The notes under the pieces were generated by a model. That model did not search any database and was not told where the DNA came from. It saw only the letters and a program-made list of their open reading frames with translations. Below, in pieces: positions 43,145-46,755 of a DNA stretch of 46,755 nucleotides. The stretch comes from an uncultured Clostridia bacterium (lineage in GTDB: Bacteria; Bacillota; Clostridia; Christensenellales; CAG-917). The translations under genes and the position numbers were made by a program. Where the stretch lies: assembly GCA_947625145.1 (NCBI GenBank), contig CANQNC010000012.1:1-46755 (forward strand), written 5' to 3'. Positions within the stretch are counted from its first letter, which is position 1, and each line of letters starts with the position of its first letter.

Positions 43145-44240
43145 CGTCCCCCTCCTCAAATTCAAGCGGCAAAAGTTCCGCACCCTCTATGCCGTGCAAC
43201 TCGATGCGCCCGAACGCCTCCTCCTGCGTTGCCGAGAGCCGTCCGTATTTCAAAAGTTCGAGCACAGCAAGGAATGTCGTGACGATGTCCGACCTGTCGT
43301 AATCGGGCTCGAAAAGTTCCTCGAAATCTACGGTTTTGCGTATGGATATCACTTCCAAAATGTGAAACATTTGCTCGTGCACGGAAAATCTGTCCTTGAC
43401 GACCTTTTTCGGGATATCCTCCAACTCCTTGCGCTCGTTGTTGACAAGCACGCGCGCGTACGCCTCCACGAGCTTGGGGAGAGAGAAGTTGACAAGCGCG
43501 ACCCTGCAATCGTCCTCGTCGTACATGGGCTCGCGATAAAAGCGATTTGTGGTCTCCTGCTCTTTCAGCTTGAGGCTCTGCTTTTGTATCAACTCGTACT
43601 CCGCCATTCTCTTCAAAAACAGATCGCGTTGGAAGGCGATATCGTCCTCCGCGTCCGAGGCGTTTTCGTCATTGGGCAGGGAAAACGCGGATTTCAAATA
43701 CACAATGCACGCCGCGCACACCACAAACTCCCCCGCGTAGTCGTAGTCCAACTCCTCCTTCGGGGTGTTTTTGATGATCTCCACATACTTGCTTGTGACG
43801 TCGGATATGAAAAAGTCCTCCACGCGAATGTTCTCGCTGTTGAGCATCGCGAGGAGCATCTGTATTGGTCCCTCGAAGTCCGCTATTCTGAACTTTGGCT
43901 CGGGCTTTGCAAAGGAGTTGGCTTCATTTGGATCGTCAACGATCATCACCACTTCGTAGTGTTTCGGCTCGGACGTGTCGCGCGTCTTTTTGCGCTTTGA
44001 TTGCATGTATTTTTCAAATTTTTGCGAATATTGCTCTTCCCTGCTCCCCTCAGCTTGCACGTCCTCCGTCTCGCCGTCAAGAGGAACGCTCTCGCCCTGC
44101 GCCTCAACCTCTTCCGCGCCCGCGGAGACTGTTTCCTCGGCGGAAACTTCGGAGTACGCCAAATCGGCGGAGACTTGTTCGTCTGCCGCCGTCGCTTGTT
44201 GAAGCTCGTCTGCGATCGCGTTTTGATTTTCGTCGTACAT
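43131..44240 (-). CDS. scpA: Segregation and condensation protein A with acidic N-terminal extension
   Basis: Kleisin subunit of SMC-ScpAB. The ScpA domain begins near residue 118 (FRIADFEGPIQMLLAMLNSE..., IRVEDFFISDVTSKYVEII) and ends with the winged helix LLKYGRLSATQEEAFGRIEL. The first about 115 residues are an added, Glu/Ala/Gln-rich low-complexity region, so the protein is 369 aa against about 250. The ATG at 44240 has no Shine-Dalgarno site and lies about 6 nt from the expected transcription start. Confidence 0.94.
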   Translation of the reverse strand: MYDENQNAIADELQQATAADEQVSADLAYSEVSAEETVSAGAEEVEAQGESVPLDGETEDVQAEGSREEQYSQKFEKYMQSKRKKTRDTSEPKHYEVVMIVDDPNEANSFAKPEPKFRIADFEGPIQMLLAMLNSENIRVEDFFISDVTSKYVEIIKNTPKEELDYDYAGEFVVCAACIVYLKSAFSLPNDENASDAEDDIAFQRDLFLKRMAEYELIQKQSLKLKEQETTNRFYREPMYDEDDCRVALVNFSLPKLVEAYARVLVNNERKELEDIPKKVVKDRFSVHEQMFHILEVISIRKTVDFEELFEPDYDRSDIVTTFLAVLELLKYGRLSATQEEAFGRIELHGIEGAELLPLEFEEGDDGKY

Positions 44241-44252
44241 AATGTAGAATGA

Positions 44253-44281
44253 ATATTAACATAAAAAAGGAAAATTGTCAA
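44253..44281 (-). promoter_or_regulatory. Promoter of scpA-scpB
   Basis: Perfect -35 TTGACA (44281-44276), 17-nt spacer, -10 TAATAT (44258-44253), then 12 nt to the ATG. Predicted leader of about 6 nt. Confidence 0.65.
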
Positions 44282-44321
44282 TCATTAGCGCCGCGCGGAA
44301 AGATATGAACGCAATATATTG

Positions 44322-44690
44322 CCTTTTCGCCTCGTTTTGTAGTTTTTAATATGGCTGTTTCGCCTCGCTTTGCGGTTTTTTGATATGCATTATTTGTATC
44401 GCTTTGTGCTATTTCTGTGGTCTTTTTCTCGCGCTTTACGCTTTTTCTTTGTGCTGAATAGATTGTTTTGCTGTGTGCCGATACTTTTGTTATGCGGTTT
44501 TCTATTGGTCTGTTTGCCGCAGTTTGAATTTTTATGGGCTGATATGCCGCATTTTACGCTTTTTTATATGGCTGTTTTCCGCGCTTTGTGTTTTGTCTAT
44601 CTGTTTATAAATTACGTCTTTGCGGTTTTGATATGCGTTGTTTCACCGAGTTTTGATTTTTTTGCTCGTGACAACGGCGGATTTCGTATT
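44322..44690. repeat. T-rich degenerate tandem repeat region
   Basis: The plus strand is strongly T-rich and keeps recurring elements such as CGCTTTGCGGTTTTTTGATATG. The first four units start at 44322, 44355, 44388 and 44421, each 33 bp; later units drift. The 336-nt open frame here (44370-44705) is hydrophobic only because of this composition. Confidence 0.45.
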
Positions 44691-44748
44691 ATGCCGAAAA
44701 GGTAAATGACGGAAAGTCAGCTCATCGACATGCAAAAACTCAAAAATG

Positions 44749-44780
44749 AAAAACGACCGAGCGTAATTCCGCTCGGCCGT
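44749..44780 (-). terminator. Terminator of the dacF-type gene
   Basis: ACGGCCGAGCG pairs with CGCTCGGTCGT (44780-44770 with 44763-44753, one G-T), 6-nt loop, then TTTTT; 20 nt after the stop. Confidence 0.8.
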
Positions 44781-44799
44781 GGATATCGCAAATCTTTTC

Positions 44800-45993
44800 T
44801 CAGCCTATGCCCCAGCGCCTGCCTATGCGCTCGATCGCGTCGTAAAGGGACATCGCTTTCACATCCTCCGCCGCAACGACGTCGGTTTCGCTGATTATCT
44901 CGCCGTTTTTGACAAGCAAGGCTTTGCCCACTACGTCCCCCGCTTTGACGGGAGCTTTGACCTTCTTTTCTAACTCGTATTTCAGCTCGAACTCCGCCTG
45001 TTCCTTTCTGCTCATCAGCTGAGAGACGTCCTTGGATACCGTGACGTTCAGATCGGCTTTCTTGCCGCCTATGACCTCAATGGAGTTGTCAATCAGCTCC
45101 CCGCTCTTCACGAGGGTCGCGTTTGAATAGTTTGCGAACGCGAAGTCGAACATTCCGCTTACGGCGGCGTTCCTCTCCTTCGAGCCCGACGCGCCTATTA
45201 TGACGGCGATCACTCTCATGCCGTCCCGCTTTGCGGTCGCCGCCAAACAGAACTTAGCCTCTCCCGTATACCCCGTCTTGCCGCCGTCGCAGCCATTGTA
45301 GAAGCGCACGAGTTTGTTTGTATTGGTTATGCTCGTCGCCCTGCCGTCGGGATGCATATAGTCCTCGAGCCAGACCTTCGCGTGCTCGAAATAGTGCGGA
45401 TGTTTGATGAGTTCGCCAAACATTTTCGCCACGTCCTGCGCGCAGGAAAAGCTCTCCGCCGCGGGAAGTCCCGTACAGTTTTTGAAGGACGTGTCGTTCA
45501 TGCCCAACTCTTTCGCCCTCTCGTTCATCCTCGCGACAAACGCGGACACGCTTCCCGAGATGTGCTCGGCAAGAGCCACACAGCTGTCGTTTGCGGACGC
45601 CACAATGACTGTTTTGAGAAGGTCGTCGAGTTTGTGCGTTGTGCCCGCGTCCAAAAACACCTGCGAGCCGCCCATGCTTGCGGCAAGATCGCTTACGGCA
45701 ACGTCGTCGTCAAGCGAGACGTCCCCTCTTTCCACCGCCTCGAAGGTCAAAAGCGAGGTCATGATCTTCACCATGCTTGCTATGGGAAGCCTCGCCTTTT
45801 CGTTGCGCGCATAAAGCACCGTGCCCGTCGCGCTGTCTATGAGATACGCCGACTTCCCCTCTGAAAAATAGCTTTCGGCAAACGCAACGGACGCGCCTGC
45901 AAACAGCGAGCACGTCGCGGAAAGCGCCAAGACGATCGCAAACGCCCCGACAAGGATAAAAATCTTCAATTTGACAAATTTTTTCGAATACAT
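44800..45993 (-). CDS. Serine-type D-Ala-D-Ala carboxypeptidase (DacF-like)
   Basis: 397-residue penicillin-binding protein that trims D-alanine from peptidoglycan stem peptides. Signal peptide 1-39 (hydrophobic IFILVGAFAIVLALSATCS, cleavage after AFA). Catalytic triads: S73MVK76, S133AN135, K239TG241. The C-terminal beta domain (about 295-370) follows. Likely anchored by its C-terminal helix. The location beside a SpoIIM-like gene and ScpAB matches the DacF neighbourhood in spore formers, where DacF acts in cortex synthesis; DacA-like housekeeping use is the alternative. Confidence 0.92.
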   Translation of the reverse strand: MYSKKFVKLKIFILVGAFAIVLALSATCSLFAGASVAFAESYFSEGKSAYLIDSATGTVLYARNEKARLPIASMVKIMTSLLTFEAVERGDVSLDDDVAVSDLAASMGGSQVFLDAGTTHKLDDLLKTVIVASANDSCVALAEHISGSVSAFVARMNERAKELGMNDTSFKNCTGLPAAESFSCAQDVAKMFGELIKHPHYFEHAKVWLEDYMHPDGRATSITNTNKLVRFYNGCDGGKTGYTGEAKFCLAATAKRDGMRVIAVIIGASGSKERNAAVSGMFDFAFANYSNATLVKSGELIDNSIEVIGGKKADLNVTVSKDVSQLMSRKEQAEFELKYELEKKVKAPVKAGDVVGKALLVKNGEIISETDVVAAEDVKAMSLYDAIERIGRRWGIG

Positions 45994-46062
45994 ATTTCCC
46001 TCACACTCTGTGTTTAGCGTGTTCGGGATTTGAAAATTTATACGGCAAACCCTGTGGGAAGC

Positions 46063-46656
46063 CTAAAACAACTTCACGATGATCACTCCTCCGCAGATCC
46101 CGCCTATGACGATCATAAACACAAAGGAGACCGCGACGTTTACGCCCAAGATCTTCAGCGTCCTGACAAGCGTGGGTCTGAGAGCGCCCGAACATCCGCA
46201 TTCCTCGCAATCCGCGTTCAGATTCAGCGCGCAGGCGACAAGCAAGAGCACGGCGGAACACAGGAAAAACGGCATGTAGACAAAGATCAAATTGAGAGCC
46301 CCGAACCCCTCGTATCTTGCGATAAGCGCCACCGCATACCTTCCGAAAACAAGTCCCAGCACGATATACGGAACGCAGATCAAAAGCGCGGCTTTTTTCC
46401 TTACGCCCGCTATAAGCGCCACCGCATAACAGCCGCAAAGGGATATGGACGAGACGAAAAACACCTTCCAACTTCCCGTCTCGGCGTCCACTTGAGGGAC
46501 GCGTTCGAACTCGCCGTCCACAGCCCTGCACGCAAGCGCCGCTCCGAGCGCGATCCCGAGCGCAAACGCGACGAGCGCGAATATCACGACTTTTTTGTTT
46601 TTCTTCACGTATTCGCCGAGCGCGGACAGTATGATCTTGGCTTTTACAGACGACAT
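46063..46656 (-). CDS. Probable stage II sporulation protein M-like membrane protein
   Basis: 197-residue polytopic membrane protein: a helix at about 20-45 (VVIFALVAFALGIALGAALA), an extracytoplasmic loop, then four helices including GLVFGRYAVALIARYEGFGA and a loop with three Cys (NADCEECGCSG). The helix pattern, with glycines and a proline in the fourth segment, resembles SpoIIM. SpoIIM, part of the DMP engulfment machine, usually lies near dacF. A sigma-E-like promoter 5 nt before the ATG supports sporulation use. No SD. The open frame continues upstream to the window edge; that part may belong to the preceding gene. Confidence 0.5.
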   Translation of the reverse strand: MSSVKAKIILSALGEYVKKNKKVVIFALVAFALGIALGAALACRAVDGEFERVPQVDAETGSWKVFFVSSISLCGCYAVALIAGVRKKAALLICVPYIVLGLVFGRYAVALIARYEGFGALNLIFVYMPFFLCSAVLLLVACALNLNADCEECGCSGALRPTLVRTLKILGVNVAVSFVFMIVIGGICGGVIIVKLF

Positions 46657-46661
46657 ACGCA

Positions 46662-46690
46662 ATGCTATGCGCAAGGCGAGGCATTTATGA
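46662..46690 (-). promoter_or_regulatory. Candidate sigma-E promoter of the SpoIIM-like gene
   Basis: -35 TCATAAA (46690-46684), 14-nt spacer, -10 CATAGCAT (46669-46662), close to sigma-E consensus (KMATATT-14-CATACAAT). Only 5 nt separate the -10 from the ATG, as for yunB. Confidence 0.45.
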
Positions 46691-46755
46691 CATAATGCTT
46701 CAAACCTTAAGCCGAGATGAGGGTTGAACACAATCGTGGGCTTGGCCGTGCCGTC

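Noticed and set aside
44370..44705. Hydrophobic 111-aa plus-strand ORF
   Set aside because: Phe/Leu richness follows from the T-rich repeat; no convincing start or ribosome binding site.

Overview
The window reads as a contiguous chromosome segment of an uncultured, endospore-forming anaerobic Firmicute of class Clostridia. The evidence is the classic clostridial super-operon (rpsB-tsf-pyrH-frr-uppS-cdsA-dxr-rseP-ispG-[polC position]-rimP-nusA-ylxR-ylxQ-infB), the spoVAC-D-E operon, yunB, a probable spoIIM, the tlyA/nadK/argR/recN block, the MEP isoprenoid pathway, and an OLE RNA with its membrane partner OapA. A Christensenellales-type lineage is a guess from gene content. Nearly every gene is on the minus strand. 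Plus-strand genes are yunB, a 40-residue membrane peptide, a recombinase remnant and a glycerophosphodiester phosphodiesterase.

Layout. 1-3640: rimP-nusA-ylxR-ylxQ-infB operon (infB is cut by the window edge) with a terminator-like attenuator in its leader. 3975-14673: a PolC-derived exonuclease that lacks PHP and polymerase domains sits where polC normally sits, followed upstream by ispG, a 13-bp minisatellite, rseP, dxr, cdsA, uppS, frr, pyrH, tsf and rpsB. 14948-17069: LRR lipoprotein, DUF1292 protein and ruvX. 17130-21165: ABC exporter pair and rarA. 21200-24700: yunB, an array of three large structured repeats, and spoVAE/D/C with a possible coupled small ORF. 25120-28260: recN, argR, nadK. 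28360-28637: a compact unit with promoter, start codon and terminator for a tiny membrane protein. 29058-31178: tlyA, oapA and OLE RNA. 31532-33893: accessory GIY-YIG nuclease and a decayed serine recombinase lodged at the 3' side of tRNA-Ser(GGA), whose long leader is structured. 34160-37664: rho, an MBL-fold hydrolase, and PRPP synthetase. 38369-42287: hemW-lepA, divergent from the phosphodiesterase. 42455-46690: scpB-scpA, dacF-type carboxypeptidase, SpoIIM-like protein.

How the parts work together: most of the window is translation (S2, EF-Ts, RRF, IF-2, EF4), transcription termination and antitermination (NusA, Rho), isoprenoid and lipid synthesis (Dxr, IspG, UppS, CdsA), chromosome maintenance (ScpAB, RarA, RecN, RuvX) and spore function (SpoVA, YunB, SpoIIM-like, DacF).

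The most notable observations are: (1) the decapitated polC; (2) several genes whose -10 box lies only 5-6 nt before the start codon, implying leaderless mRNAs (rarA, yunB, the SpoIIM-like gene, the 40-aa peptide; scpA and nadK nearly so); (3) an OLE RNA with a consensus promoter next to oapA; (4) a three-copy family of long hairpin repeats with a conserved internal loop; (5) a perfect 16-bp inverted repeat inside a small ORF coupled to spoVAC.
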